This document shows, piece by piece, positions 6,854-15,174 of a DNA stretch of 64,000 bases (position 1 is its first letter; every line of letters begins with the position of its first letter). The notes beneath the pieces were generated by a model. The model worked only from the letters and a program-made list of their open reading frames with translations. It was not told where the DNA came from and made no database searches. This DNA is from Deltaproteobacteria bacterium (lineage in GTDB: Bacteria; Desulfobacterota; Desulfuromonadia; Geobacterales; JAJYBI01). The DNA lies in NCBI GenBank assembly GCA_021779095.1, contig JAJYBI010000002.1:62001-126000 (forward strand). The letters run 5' to 3'. A program made the translations under genes and the position numbers.

Positions 6854-8263
6854 ATGACCACAACCGACCTCTGGATACTGGCCCCGCTGTTCATCCTCGC
6901 CTGCGGGAGCCTGTTGGTGCTGCTCACCGGCGCGATTGCGCCCGGTCGATACGGCACCGCGCTGGGCGTCGCCATCGCCGCCGCTGCGGCGGGTTGGGCG
7001 CTTATGTCCCCGCCGGCGACTGCAGCGCCGACGCTGGGACTCTCCTTCACCCCGTTCGCCCGGTACTTCACGATCCTCTTTTCGCTTACCGCCGATGCGG
7101 CGCTGCTCCTTTCCGGCCGGTACAACGAGCGGCACGGCATCCGGAGCGAGGTCTACCCGGCGACGATCCTGTTCGCCACGTTCGCCCTCTCTATCCTCGG
7201 CGCCGCCGCCAACCTGCTGATCCTGTTCCTCGCCCTGGAGGCGATGACCTTCGGCTTCTACATCCTCGTGGCCATGGACCTGTCCCGCCCCGCGTCGGGG
7301 GAGGCGGGGTTCAAGTACCTGATCCTCGGCGCCACCGCCGCCGCCTTCACCGCCTTCGGCATCGCTCTCATCTACGCCGCCGCCGGCACCCTTGAAATCG
7401 GACCGACGCTGGCGCTCGTCACGGCGGGCGGCTCTCCCCTCGCCATCGCGGGGTGGGGACTCCTGCTCGTCGGGATCGCCTTCAAGCTGTCGCTCGTGCC
7501 GGCCCACCTCTGGACGCCGGACGTGTACGAGGGTGCGCCGGTGCCGGTCACCGCGTTCCTCTCCACTGCCTCCAAGGGGGCGGCGGTGGTGTTCCTGCTG
7601 CTCGTCCTGCGGGCGGCGCCGGACCACGCCTTCCTCCTCATGCCGCTGCGGGTCCTGTCGCTCGCCTCCATGGTCGTGGGGAACCTGGCGGCGCTCCGGC
7701 AGCGAAGCCTGACCCGGATGCTCGCCTACTCGGCCATCGCCCAGATGGGGTACGTGGCGCTGGCGCTTCTCGCCGGCGGGCCCGACGGGTACGAGGCCGC
7801 CGCCTTCTACCTCACCGCCTACACCCTCATGAACCTGGCCGCCTTCGGCGCCATCGCCGCCCTGGCCGCGAGCGGACTCGGCACCGGCGTGGACGACTGC
7901 CGGGGGCTCGGCTACCGGCTACCGCTGCGGGGGGCGGTCCTCGCCGTCGCCATGTTCGCCCTGGCCGGCATCCCTCCCACGGCGGGGTTCATCGGCAAGT
8001 TCTTCATCTTCGCCGCTGCAATTCGGAGCGGCGAGGCCGCCGTGGCGATACCCGGCATCGTCACCGCCATCGTCTCCGCGTACTACTACCTGCGGGTGGT
8101 GGTGAACCTGTACATGCGGCCGGCGGAATCGTCGACAAACTCACCCGTTGAACCCACCGGCGCCGCCGAGGGGTTCTGCCTCGCCGTCACCTCCATCGCA
8201 CTCCTCGTCCTGGGGATCTACCCCGCCCCGCTCCTGGACCTCCTGCACCGGATCGTTTCGTAA
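6854..8263 (+). CDS. nuoN: NADH-quinone oxidoreductase subunit N
   Basis: This is the third antiporter-like subunit of complex I and the usual last gene of nuo operons. It has 469 residues and about 14 helices. Family segments are visible: LFLALEAMTFGFYILVAM with the conserved Glu, GIAFKLSLVPAHLWTPDVYEGAP with the lysine, AYSAIAQMGYVALAL and MFALAGIPPTAGFIGKFFIF. The C-terminus ends in LVLGIYPAPLLDLL. The ATG lies 23 bp downstream of the right repeat of the cassette, so most of the original nuoN leader has probably been replaced by the inserted element. Confidence 0.97.
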   Translation: MTTTDLWILAPLFILACGSLLVLLTGAIAPGRYGTALGVAIAAAAAGWALMSPPATAAPTLGLSFTPFARYFTILFSLTADAALLLSGRYNERHGIRSEVYPATILFATFALSILGAAANLLILFLALEAMTFGFYILVAMDLSRPASGEAGFKYLILGATAAAFTAFGIALIYAAAGTLEIGPTLALVTAGGSPLAIAGWGLLLVGIAFKLSLVPAHLWTPDVYEGAPVPVTAFLSTASKGAAVVFLLLVLRAAPDHAFLLMPLRVLSLASMVVGNLAALRQRSLTRMLAYSAIAQMGYVALALLAGGPDGYEAAAFYLTAYTLMNLAAFGAIAALAASGLGTGVDDCRGLGYRLPLRGAVLAVAMFALAGIPPTAGFIGKFFIFAAAIRSGEAAVAIPGIVTAIVSAYYYLRVVVNLYMRPAESSTNSPVEPTGAAEGFCLAVTSIALLVLGIYPAPLLDLLHRIVS

Positions 8264-8270
8264 ACAGTTT

Positions 8271-8446
8271 TCCTCCCCCTTCAAGGGGGAGGCGAGGAGG
8301 GGAATGGGCACCTTCGCCGGACAATACCCATCCCCACCCTGCCCCTCCCCTTGAAGGGTAGGGAGTATCTTACACCCTCCCCCAGCCCCTCTCATCAAGG
8401 GAGGGGAGATTTTAGTTCCCTCGCCCCTTGTGGGAGAGGGGTAATT
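8271..8446. repeat. Family A palindromic repeat after nuoN, copy 5
   Basis: There are four hairpin units; the first, CCTCCCCCTTCAAGGGGGAGG, is identical to that at 127-147. They fill most of the 283-bp gap between nuoN and the next gene. Confidence 0.85.
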
Positions 8447-8493
8447 TGCCGATCGTGAGCTATCTTATCGACAGAGACGCGATCGAATGAAAT

Positions 8494-8522
8494 AAAAGGC
8501 GGGGATCGCTCCCCGCCTTCAT
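8494..8522. terminator. Bidirectional intrinsic terminator between nuoN and the HTH gene
   Basis: Hairpin GGCGGGGATCGCTCCCCGCC (8498-8517) is flanked by AAAA on the left and a short T-rich stretch on the right. It lies between two convergent genes and fits termination from both sides. Confidence 0.75.
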
Positions 8523-8546
8523 CTTCTCATATGTTACACCGCGCCC

Positions 8547-9473
8547 TCACTTCGGGATCGGCACGATCTCCTTCTTTTCCTTGTCCCACCGGTAGCCGGC
8601 ACCGTTCCAGACCGCCTCGATGGTCTTCCAGTCCAGCCCGAGCCCCTTCATCTCCTCCGTCAGGTCGTAGGCCGGCATGATCTCGTTGTCGTCGATCCGG
8701 TGATCGCCGTTGATATCGGCCCAGTGCCAGTCGCCGATCGCCACCTGGCTGTTCCCCCCGACCGTGCCGCTGCGGGATATGCCGCTCACATGCACGACGA
8801 TGCTGCCGGTGAAGAGAGCGGGCTGGGCCGGGGCGTTCGGCGGCACCTGTACCGTGTAGGAGATGACCACCGGTCCGTCTCCGCCGGTAATGAGCCATTT
8901 CACCTCACCGGTCGGCTGCTGGCCGGCGGAATTCGCCGGCGAAGCCTTGACGAGCCGCCAGCCGGCGGGGAGCTGTTCGCGGACGATGATGCCGCGCCCC
9001 GCTGTTTCACCCTTCCTGATCCTGATCTGCACCGGGATGACCTCGCCCGGCGCGGCATGCGCCGGCAGCCACCGCGTCGCCGTCGGCGGCGGCGTCATGA
9101 AGCGCGAGGCAACGATGGCGGCAACCACGAGGACCAGCACGAGGAGCACGATGGCGACCTGCCGGCCGCGGCGCGGCGGCTCCGGTTCGTGAGCGGCAAC
9201 CTCCTCGACCGGTTCGGGCTCCGGCTCCTCCTGGCGGACGATATCCCCCAGTTCCACCTCCAGGGCAGCGGCGAGTTTTTCCGCGTTCTCCTTCTTGATG
9301 GAGGGGTACCGGTTGTTTTCCCAGCGTGAGATGGTGTCGGTAGTGACCCCCACCACGCTCGCCACGTACAGCTGGGTCAGTTTCTTTTCCTCGCGGATCG
9401 ACCGGGCCTTCGTTCCGTCGATGGCGACGCCGGCGGTCCCGAGCCGGTCCGGTTTTTCTGCCGTCTGTTCCAT
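8547..9473 (-). CDS. Membrane-anchored XRE-type HTH protein with periplasmic Ca-binding-like loop
   Basis: The 308-residue protein has an XRE-type helix-turn-helix at about 22-78 (LTQLYVASVVGVTTDTISRW), a Glu/Pro-rich linker, one transmembrane helix at about 105-124 (IVLLVLVLVVAAIVA) and a periplasmic domain of about 180 residues. Residues 130-235 look beta-rich (Ig/DUF11-like). Residues 253-264, DINGDHRIDDNE, match an EF-hand/dockerin-type loop. The layout recalls RodZ, with a cytoplasmic HTH and a periplasmic beta domain, but the C-terminal half differs and no cell-shape genes are near. The function is not known; a membrane-bound DNA-binding or scaffold protein sensing something outside is inferred. 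It converges with nuoN. Confidence 0.8.
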   Translation of the reverse strand: MEQTAEKPDRLGTAGVAIDGTKARSIREEKKLTQLYVASVVGVTTDTISRWENNRYPSIKKENAEKLAAALEVELGDIVRQEEPEPEPVEEVAAHEPEPPRRGRQVAIVLLVLVLVVAAIVASRFMTPPPTATRWLPAHAAPGEVIPVQIRIRKGETAGRGIIVREQLPAGWRLVKASPANSAGQQPTGEVKWLITGGDGPVVISYTVQVPPNAPAQPALFTGSIVVHVSGISRSGTVGGNSQVAIGDWHWADINGDHRIDDNEIMPAYDLTEEMKGLGLDWKTIEAVWNGAGYRWDKEKKEIVPIPK

Positions 9474-9543
9474 GGGGTTGGAGTATAGCAGGTTACATCC
9501 TCAATTTCATACGTTTTCTGCCTCCGCACGTCGGGCCGACCGG

Positions 9544-9559
9544 GACCCGACATCGGGTC
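9544..9559. promoter_or_regulatory. Candidate operator palindrome between the HTH gene and the cytochrome gene
   Basis: GACCCGA-CA-TCGGGTC is a perfect inverted repeat in the divergent gap, with a smaller GTCGG/CCGAC dyad just to its left. It could be a site for the adjacent HTH protein or another regulator; nothing else supports it. Confidence 0.3.
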
Positions 9560-9653
9560 GCACGGCTATGGATGTCGATAGCGGCAGCCACTACTGCGTG
9601 ATATTTTTCACCCAACGGATCGCAAATCCACATCACTGAAAAGGAGAACCACC

Positions 9654-9932
9654 ATGAAACGGATCATCGCCGCAGCAGCACTCACCCTCTTCACCGCCGG
9701 CCTGGCTATGGCGGCAGGCCCCGAGACCATCACCATTCCGACCAGGATGGGAACCGTGACCTTCCCCCACAAGGCCCACCAGGAACGGCTGAAGGACTGC
9801 AAGATCTGCCACGAAAAAGGACCGGGCAAGATTGAGGGGTTCAGCAAGGACTGGGCGCACAAGACCTGCAAGGGGTGCCACGAGGAGAAGAAGGCCGGCC
9901 CGACCAAGTGCAACGAGTGCCACAAGAAGTAG
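9654..9932 (+). CDS. Periplasmic triheme cytochrome c7 (PpcA family)
   Basis: The 92-residue precursor has a Sec signal peptide (MKRIIAAAALTLFTAGLAMAA) and a mature part of about 71 residues with three heme motifs, CKICH, CKGCH and CNECH, and the distal-histidine segments FPHKAHQ and DWAHKTC. This matches the PpcA-type periplasmic electron carriers of Geobacter, which pass electrons from inner-membrane quinol oxidation towards outer-membrane cytochromes. An AAGGAG ribosome-binding site precedes the ATG. It is probably monocistronic: a repeat and a strong terminator follow. Which Ppc paralogue it is cannot be told from sequence alone. Confidence 0.93.
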   Translation: MKRIIAAAALTLFTAGLAMAAGPETITIPTRMGTVTFPHKAHQERLKDCKICHEKGPGKIEGFSKDWAHKTCKGCHEEKKAGPTKCNECHKK

Positions 9933-9960
9933 ATCGACAGCCGAATGAATCTGAGAGTAA

Positions 9961-10070
9961 TCCCCCCTCCCTCGACGGGAGGGGGTGAGGGGGTGGGTGA
10001 AGCCGGACTGCCAGATTCATGGCTCCCCCCCACCCTTACCCTCCCCCGCCAGGGGGGAGGGAATACATCT
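9961..10070. repeat. Family A palindromic repeat, copy 6
   Basis: Hairpins CCCTCCCTCGACGGGAGGG and CCCTCCCCCGCCAGGGGGGAGGG lie between the cytochrome gene and the helicase gene. The 286-bp gap otherwise contains only the terminator at 10154. Confidence 0.8.
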
Positions 10071-10153
10071 CAAGTTCAAAGCTAGTTGTTCAGCCCCGTC
10101 CCCCTCCTCGGCGCGCGGTTGGCGGGCAGAGGCAGGCATGGAATGACGGATGC

Positions 10154-10180
10154 GGGGCGGCCTCCAGCCGCCCCTTTTTT
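10154..10180 (+). terminator. Intrinsic terminator upstream of the helicase gene
   Basis: Hairpin GGGGCGGCC-TCCA-GCCGCCCC is followed by six T. It ends the cytochrome transcription unit. It also shows that an in-frame ATG at 10150, which would translate the hairpin, is not the helicase start. Confidence 0.85.
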
Positions 10181-10218
10181 CGTTGCGGGGCTTCGGCAAA
10201 GACGGTATCTTCGACTGG

Positions 10219-12756
10219 ATGAACCGCTACTTCACCGAAACCGCCCTCCTGCAGATGCGCGAGGCCATTGCCGAGGCCGACGGCAACGAGGTCTTCTTCC
10301 TCGGCCGCACGGACGAATCCCGCATCGTGTACGAGGTGGAACCGCTGGCCCGGGGGAACCGGGACGCGGTGGCCGCCGTCATGATCGCCACCTCTTTCAG
10401 CGACGTGGTAATCCACAACCACCCCTCCGGCACCCTCACCCCCTCCGATGCGGATATCGAAATCGCCTCACTCCTGGGGAACCAGGGGGTGGGGTTCTAC
10501 ATCGTGGACAACGGCGCCACCCGCTGCTACCAGGCGGTCGCCCCGTTCACCCGCACCGAGACCGTGCCGCTCTCCTTCGCCGAGGTGGAGCGCTGGTACG
10601 GCCCCGATGGCGACCTGGCCAGGGGGTTCCCGGGGTACGAACACCGGGACGAGCAGACCCGCATGGCGTTCGCCGTGGCCGAGGCGTTCAACCAGGGGAG
10701 GGTGGCGCTCATCGAGGCGGGGACCGGCACCGGCAAGTCCCTCGCCTACCTCCTCCCCGCTGCCTTCTGGGCCACCCGCAACCGGGAGCGGGTGGTGATC
10801 TCCACCAACACCATCAACCTGCAGGAACAGCTCACCACCAAGGACATCCCGTTCCTGCAGAAGAGCGCCGGGCTCCCGTTCAAGGCGGTGCTCGTGAAGG
10901 GGCGGTCCAACTACCTCTGCCGGAGGAAGCTCCAGGCAGTGAAGAACGAGCCGTCCCTCTTCCCCGACGAACACGCCCAGGAGGTGCAGGCGATCCTGGA
11001 CTGGAGCGAAAAGACCGCCGACGGCTGCCGCAGCGAGCTCTCCATCATCCCCCGGGACGACGTGTGGGAGGAGGTCTGCTGCGAGGCGGACCAGTGCGGC
11101 CGGGTGAAGTGCCCCCACTACGCCGCCTGCTTCTTCTACCGTGCGCGGCGGGAGGCGGCCAGCGCCGACCTCCTGGTGGTGAACCATGCGCTGCTCATGG
11201 CGGACCTGGCGGTGCGCAAGGAGACCGGCTACGGCTCCACCGCCATCCTCCCCCCCTTCACCCGGCTCATCTTCGACGAGGGGCACCACCTGGAGGACGT
11301 GGCCACCAGCTATCTCTCCGGCCAGGTAACCCGCCACGGCCTGCTGAAACTCCTGGCCAAGCTGCAGCACCCGCGCAAGAACCAGCGGGGGCTCCTCCCC
11401 CAGCTCTCGTCCCAGCTCTCCCGTGAGATCCCCGAGGCGCTGGACGCTCTCTACATGGAAGCGGCCGCCGTGCTGGAGGGGCAACTGCTGCCGGGCCGCT
11501 CCTCCCTCGTGGAGGCGGTGAACCGTGCCATGGACAACCTCGGAACCGGCCTGTTCGCTTATCTCAAAAGGACCGGCGAGCGGGTGCCGGAGCAGAAGCT
11601 GCGCCTGACCCCGCCGGTGTACGCCGCACCGTTCTGGTCCGGTGCGGAAGAGACGGTCCGCGCGCTGGCGAAGGAACTGGCGACCTACGCCGAGCAGATG
11701 AAGGCGCTCCTGAAGTGCTGCGACCGGCTGCCGGACAAGGTGCAGGAGAAGCTGGCGGGAAGCCTGGTGGACCTGCGGGGGCTCCAGGGGCGGCTCACGG
11801 CGGCGGTGGAGCAGCTGATCCATTTCGTGGGACACGACGACGAGATCTGCCGCTGGTTCGAGGCGGGGAAAGGCCCCAAGGGGATGACGGTGCGGCTCTG
11901 CGCGTCCCCCCTGGAGGTGGCCGCCTCCATCAAAGAGGTGGTGCTGGACAAGTTCAGGACGGTGATCGTCACCTCCGCCACCCTGGCGGTGGGAGAAAAG
12001 TTCGACTTCCTGAAGCACCGCACCGGCGTGGACCTGATGCCGTCACAAAAGGTAAGCGAGCTCTTGCTCGCCTCCCCCTTCGACTACGCGCACCAGGCGT
12101 TTGCCGGCATCCCCGCCGACATCCCCGAGCCGGGAAGCCCCGGGTTCGAGCCGGCCCTGCGGGAGATGCTGCGGGAAGCGCTCCTCATCTCCCGGGGGCG
12201 GGCGTTCGTGCTCTTCACCTCCTACGACCTCCTGATCCGCACCTTCGAGGCGCTGCAGGGGACACTCACAGCGGCGGGGCTCACCCCCATGCGCCAGGGG
12301 GAACTGAGCCGTCACCTGCTCCTGTCACGGTTCCGGAAGGAGAAGAACGCCGTGCTGTTCGGGACCGATTCGTTCTGGGAGGGGGTGGACGTACAGGGGA
12401 AGGCGCTGGAAATGGTGGTCATTACCCGGCTGCCGTTCCGGGTTCCCACGGAGCCGATCCTGGAGGCGCGCAGCGAACATATCGCGGCGATGGGGGGCGA
12501 CCCGTTCCGGGAGTATACCGTCCCCCAGGCGGTGATCAAGTTCAAGCAGGGGTTCGGCAGACTGATCCGGAGCCGGGACGACCGGGGGGCGGTGCTGATC
12601 CTGGACAGCCGGGTGCTGTCCAAGAGCTACGGCAGGCACTTCCTGGGGGCGCTCCCCGGCGTGGAGATCGTCAAGGGGGGCAGCGACGAGGTCTGCGCAG
12701 CCCTGCGGACGTTTTTCAGCGACGGTCCGCCATCCCCCGCTTCACAGCCACGTTGA
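10219..12756 (+). CDS. DinG/XPD-type helicase with N-terminal JAB (RadC-like) domain
   Basis: The 845-residue protein starts with about 115 residues carrying the JAB metalloprotease signature HNHPSG at 66-71 followed by TPSDAD, as in RadC. A DinG-type superfamily 2 helicase follows: Walker A AGTGTGKS (167-174), a cysteine cluster of the XPD Fe-S domain (CRRKL, CCEADQCGRVKCPHYAAC), DEGH box LIFDEGHHLEDVA, SATLAVG, and motif VI in KFKQGFGRLIRSRDD. DinG helicases unwind DNA-RNA hybrids and forked DNA during repair. The JAB domain may cleave a peptide or ubiquitin-like bond, or be structural; this is not known. The start ATG 10219 lies after the terminator at 10154-10180. The gene converges on and overlaps the next by 41 bp. 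Confidence 0.9.
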   Translation: MNRYFTETALLQMREAIAEADGNEVFFLGRTDESRIVYEVEPLARGNRDAVAAVMIATSFSDVVIHNHPSGTLTPSDADIEIASLLGNQGVGFYIVDNGATRCYQAVAPFTRTETVPLSFAEVERWYGPDGDLARGFPGYEHRDEQTRMAFAVAEAFNQGRVALIEAGTGTGKSLAYLLPAAFWATRNRERVVISTNTINLQEQLTTKDIPFLQKSAGLPFKAVLVKGRSNYLCRRKLQAVKNEPSLFPDEHAQEVQAILDWSEKTADGCRSELSIIPRDDVWEEVCCEADQCGRVKCPHYAACFFYRARREAASADLLVVNHALLMADLAVRKETGYGSTAILPPFTRLIFDEGHHLEDVATSYLSGQVTRHGLLKLLAKLQHPRKNQRGLLPQLSSQLSREIPEALDALYMEAAAVLEGQLLPGRSSLVEAVNRAMDNLGTGLFAYLKRTGERVPEQKLRLTPPVYAAPFWSGAEETVRALAKELATYAEQMKALLKCCDRLPDKVQEKLAGSLVDLRGLQGRLTAAVEQLIHFVGHDDEICRWFEAGKGPKGMTVRLCASPLEVAASIKEVVLDKFRTVIVTSATLAVGEKFDFLKHRTGVDLMPSQKVSELLLASPFDYAHQAFAGIPADIPEPGSPGFEPALREMLREALLISRGRAFVLFTSYDLLIRTFEALQGTLTAAGLTPMRQGELSRHLLLSRFRKEKNAVLFGTDSFWEGVDVQGKALEMVVITRLPFRVPTEPILEARSEHIAAMGGDPFREYTVPQAVIKFKQGFGRLIRSRDDRGAVLILDSRVLSKSYGRHFLGALPGVEIVKGGSDEVCAALRTFFSDGPPSPASQPR

Positions 12757-13183
12757 AGCACTGCAGATAGCTGATGACCGTCAGGAAGAAGCTGAACAGG
12801 ATCGTGCTGAGGATGAAGGAGAAGGCCGGCGCCCGGGCGATGAAGGTGAAGAAGAAGATGAAGATCGCCGCCTTGGTGAAGTCGGATACGAGCCGCTTGG
12901 AGCGGAGCCCCTTCAGCTCTTCGGCGGCGAGTGAAGTGTCGGAAGCGGCGATCTCCCGGTCCGCGTCGTTCTTTGCAAACCTGAAGATGGGGTAAAAGAA
13001 GAGGAGCTGCAGGACGACCGACACGACAGCGCTCTTCAGAAACAGCTGGGGCACGCCGAGCGCCCTGAAGTACCCCTGCAACCGCCAGGCGGAAAAGGCG
13101 AGCAGCACCAGCATGAAAAAGAGCACCACGTTGTTGACGATCATATTCCTGCGCAGCCTGGTGAATTCGAACGTCCCCGCCAT
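12716..13183 (-). CDS. Small four-helix membrane protein of unknown function
   Basis: The 155-residue protein has hydrophobic segments near 15-35, 48-65, 104-122 and 125-145, with a hydrophilic loop (KNDADREIAASDTSLAAEE) between the second and third. No motif ties it to a known family. The 3' end overlaps the end of the helicase gene by 41 bp on the opposite strand. It has its own start region and no operon partner. Confidence 0.65.
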   Translation of the reverse strand: MAGTFEFTRLRRNMIVNNVVLFFMLVLLAFSAWRLQGYFRALGVPQLFLKSAVVSVVLQLLFFYPIFRFAKNDADREIAASDTSLAAEELKGLRSKRLVSDFTKAAIFIFFFTFIARAPAFSFILSTILFSFFLTVISYLQCFNVAVKRGMADRR

Positions 13184-13305
13184 CCCGCCTCCGCACCGTC
13201 CGCAGTGTATACAGCGCAGCTACCTTACCAGACATACCGACGATTTACAACCTGGGACAGCTGCAGCCGCCGGCAGACTCCACAAAAACGGTGTTCCGGA
13301 TAAAC

Positions 13306-13333
13306 GAAGAGGGCTCCCCGGGGAGCCCTCTTC
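13306..13333 (-). terminator. Terminator of the second triheme cytochrome gene
   Basis: A perfect 28-bp palindrome (GAAGAGGGCTCCCC and its complement) lies 10 bp beyond the cytochrome stop. Read on the minus strand it ends in CTTCGTTTAT, a modest T-rich tail. Confidence 0.75.
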
Positions 13334-13342
13334 TGCATCGAT

Positions 13343-13615
13343 CTATTTACGGTGGCAGGCATCGCACTTTACCGGGGCGTTCCCCCCGCGGATCTCGTGG
13401 CAGCCGCGGCAGAGGTGGTGGGCAAAGTCCCTGTTCAGTTGGAGCCTGGTAGGCGTCGCATCCTTGTGACAGGCGGTGCAGGGCACCCGGCCCTGATGGG
13501 CCTTGTGGTTGAAGGTTATGTTGCCGTTGGACGCCTTGATGGTCACCACGTCGGCCGCCAGCGCGCTCCCGGACAGGCAGGTCAGCAGCAGTACCAGGAT
13601 CGTCACCCGCTTCAC
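13343..13615 (-). CDS. Second periplasmic triheme cytochrome c7 (PpcA family)
   Basis: The 90-residue precursor has signal peptide MKRVTILVLLLTCLSGSALAA followed by three heme-binding motifs, CTACH, CRGCH and CDACH, with the distal histidines in FNHKAHQ and DFAHHLC. Compared with the product at 9654 it lacks several lysines and has a shorter spacing between motifs, so heme potentials or partners probably differ. It uses a GTG start with a G-rich ribosome-binding site. It is monocistronic, ending at a strong hairpin. Together with the first copy it supports a metal-reducing or syntrophic lifestyle. Confidence 0.92.
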   Translation of the reverse strand: MKRVTILVLLLTCLSGSALAADVVTIKASNGNITFNHKAHQGRVPCTACHKDATPTRLQLNRDFAHHLCRGCHEIRGGNAPVKCDACHRK

Positions 13616-13712
13616 GTTTCACCCCCGCACAGAGTTTCCAAGCGCGGTCAGGGTACGGGGAAGATGAAGGATTGTCAATAGATTTCCGGTCGGGCCGGCG
13701 GGCTCGCCACTC

Positions 13713-14435
13713 TCAGAGAGGCATCGCGCGCGCCACCGTGACCACGAACACCGCATCGGCACCGGCCCGGCGCAGGACCCGGGCGCACTCGTTCACCGTG
13801 CTGCCGGTGGTAAAGACGTCGTCCACGAGCATGACCCGCTTCCCCGCCACGGCCGCCGGGTCCGTCACGGCGAACGCCCCCCGCACGTTCCGCTCACGCT
13901 CGGCGGCGGAGAGCCGCACCTGAGGCTCCGTCCAGCGGACCCTCGCCATGCCGGCCCGCGCAAGCGGCACCCGCCACTCCCGTTCCAGCACCCGGGCCAG
14001 CAGCAGCGCCTGGTTGAAACCCCGTTCCCTGAGCCTTTTTGTGTGCAGCGGCACCGGCACCAGCAGGTCCGGCGCGCATTCCCCGGCAAAGGCGGCGAGC
14101 CGCACGGCGGTGAGAAGCCCCAGCGGGCGGCGCAACTGTACCTTCTTCCCGTACTTGTAGCGGTGGATCATCTCCTCCACCGCCCCGCCGAACCGGGCGG
14201 CGGCCCGGGCGGCGGCAAACGGCCGGGGTGCCGTCAGACACGGCCCGCAGGGATGATTGAGCCCCTCTTCCGTGCAGAACTGCTCGCCGCAGATGGTGCA
14301 GAACGGCGGCTCCACCGGCTGCGCCTCCGCCAGGCAGGCCTCGCAGAGATGCAGAGTGCCGGCATCCGGGATAAAGCTGCGGCAGGCGTGGCAGAGCGGC
14401 GGGAACAGGATGTCCGCCAGGGCGCGGAGCAGCAC
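13713..14435 (-). CDS. comF: ComF/GntX-family phosphoribosyltransferase-like protein
   Basis: The 240-residue protein has an N-terminal double zinc-finger-like region (CHAC, CEAC, CTIC-x2-C and CGPC) and a C-terminal PRTase fold with the PRPP-binding loop VMLVDDVFTTGSTVNEC. ComF proteins assist DNA uptake in naturally competent bacteria; in others the role is unclear. The start is GTG, immediately after the stop of the LUD gene upstream (TAG then GTG), so the two are cotranscribed and probably translationally coupled. The symbol reflects family membership, not proven competence function. Confidence 0.85.
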   Translation of the reverse strand: MLLRALADILFPPLCHACRSFIPDAGTLHLCEACLAEAQPVEPPFCTICGEQFCTEEGLNHPCGPCLTAPRPFAAARAAARFGGAVEEMIHRYKYGKKVQLRRPLGLLTAVRLAAFAGECAPDLLVPVPLHTKRLRERGFNQALLLARVLEREWRVPLARAGMARVRWTEPQVRLSAAERERNVRGAFAVTDPAAVAGKRVMLVDDVFTTGSTVNECARVLRRAGADAVFVVTVARAMPL

Positions 14436-15089
14436 CTACAGCCCCATCTCCTCGTTCACCACCAGGACCCGGATGTCGGTAAGCCGCGGACGTCGGTCGA
14501 TGATGGTGGTAACGCGGCAGATCCGCTCGGGGGAGTTGCAGTCGCTGCAGAACCCGGTGCGGGAACAGGGGGTGTTGTAGCCAAGCCGCTTGGCGTTGGG
14601 GGGGGTGGCCCATCCCTTGATCCGGCGGATCGCCTCGTGGGCATCGCCGTCCACCAGCTTGTTGCGGCCGGCCACCACGATCACCTTCTTCGGGCCGAAC
14701 AGCATAGAGCCGACCCGGTTGCCGACGCCGTCGATGTTCACGAGCCAGCCGGAGAGGGTCACGGCGTTGGTGCCGGTAAGGAACAGGTCGCAGGTAAGCT
14801 GCCGCCGCATCACGACCAGTTTCTCCTCCGGGGAAAGTCCCGGCACCGAGTGGAGCAGGAGCTCCTTCCCCAGCTCCCGCAGCCGGTCGGCCACCTGCAG
14901 GTCGGCCACCGACATGGAACCGCCGAACCCCACCGTCTCTGCCTCCGCCGCCTCGCGGATGATGTAGTCGTACGCATCCCGGGACGTGTCGCAGTAGAGC
15001 GCCGTAAAACCGTTCACTCCCAGCGACTCCACGGCGCGGGCGCATTTCTGCTCGTAGGTCCAGTGTACCAGTTCCTTGGTCATCCCCAT
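14436..15089 (-). CDS. LUD-domain protein (YkgG/LutC-like)
   Basis: The 217-residue protein has the LUD (DUF162) fold: VGFGGSMSVADLQV, DLFLTGTNAVTLSGWLVNIDGVGNRVG and FGPKKVIVVAGRNK, all conserved in lactate-utilisation LutC-like and stand-alone LUD proteins. A C-terminal extension has CSRTGFCSDCNSPERIC, a cysteine group that could bind metal or an Fe-S cluster. Stand-alone members are of unclear function. The start ATG follows GAGGAGG by eight bases; a much longer open frame runs upstream but has no family resemblance. It precedes comF with no gap. Confidence 0.8.
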   Translation of the reverse strand: MGMTKELVHWTYEQKCARAVESLGVNGFTALYCDTSRDAYDYIIREAAEAETVGFGGSMSVADLQVADRLRELGKELLLHSVPGLSPEEKLVVMRRQLTCDLFLTGTNAVTLSGWLVNIDGVGNRVGSMLFGPKKVIVVAGRNKLVDGDAHEAIRRIKGWATPPNAKRLGYNTPCSRTGFCSDCNSPERICRVTTIIDRRPRLTDIRVLVVNEEMGL

Positions 15090-15174
15090 ACCGGTTACCT
15101 CCTCAAAAGTAGTCCTGTATACATACCATAGATCAGCGGCCACGGCCAGCGTCTCCGCCACCGCACCGGTATGT

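Noticed and set aside
127..8446. CRISPR-like array from recurring repeats
   Set aside because: The repeats are irregularly spaced palindromes scattered over kilobases without uniform spacers or cas genes.
10150..10218. Upstream ATG for the JAB-DinG gene
   Set aside because: It would translate a strong intrinsic terminator hairpin with six T; the ATG at 10219 gives the natural domain start.
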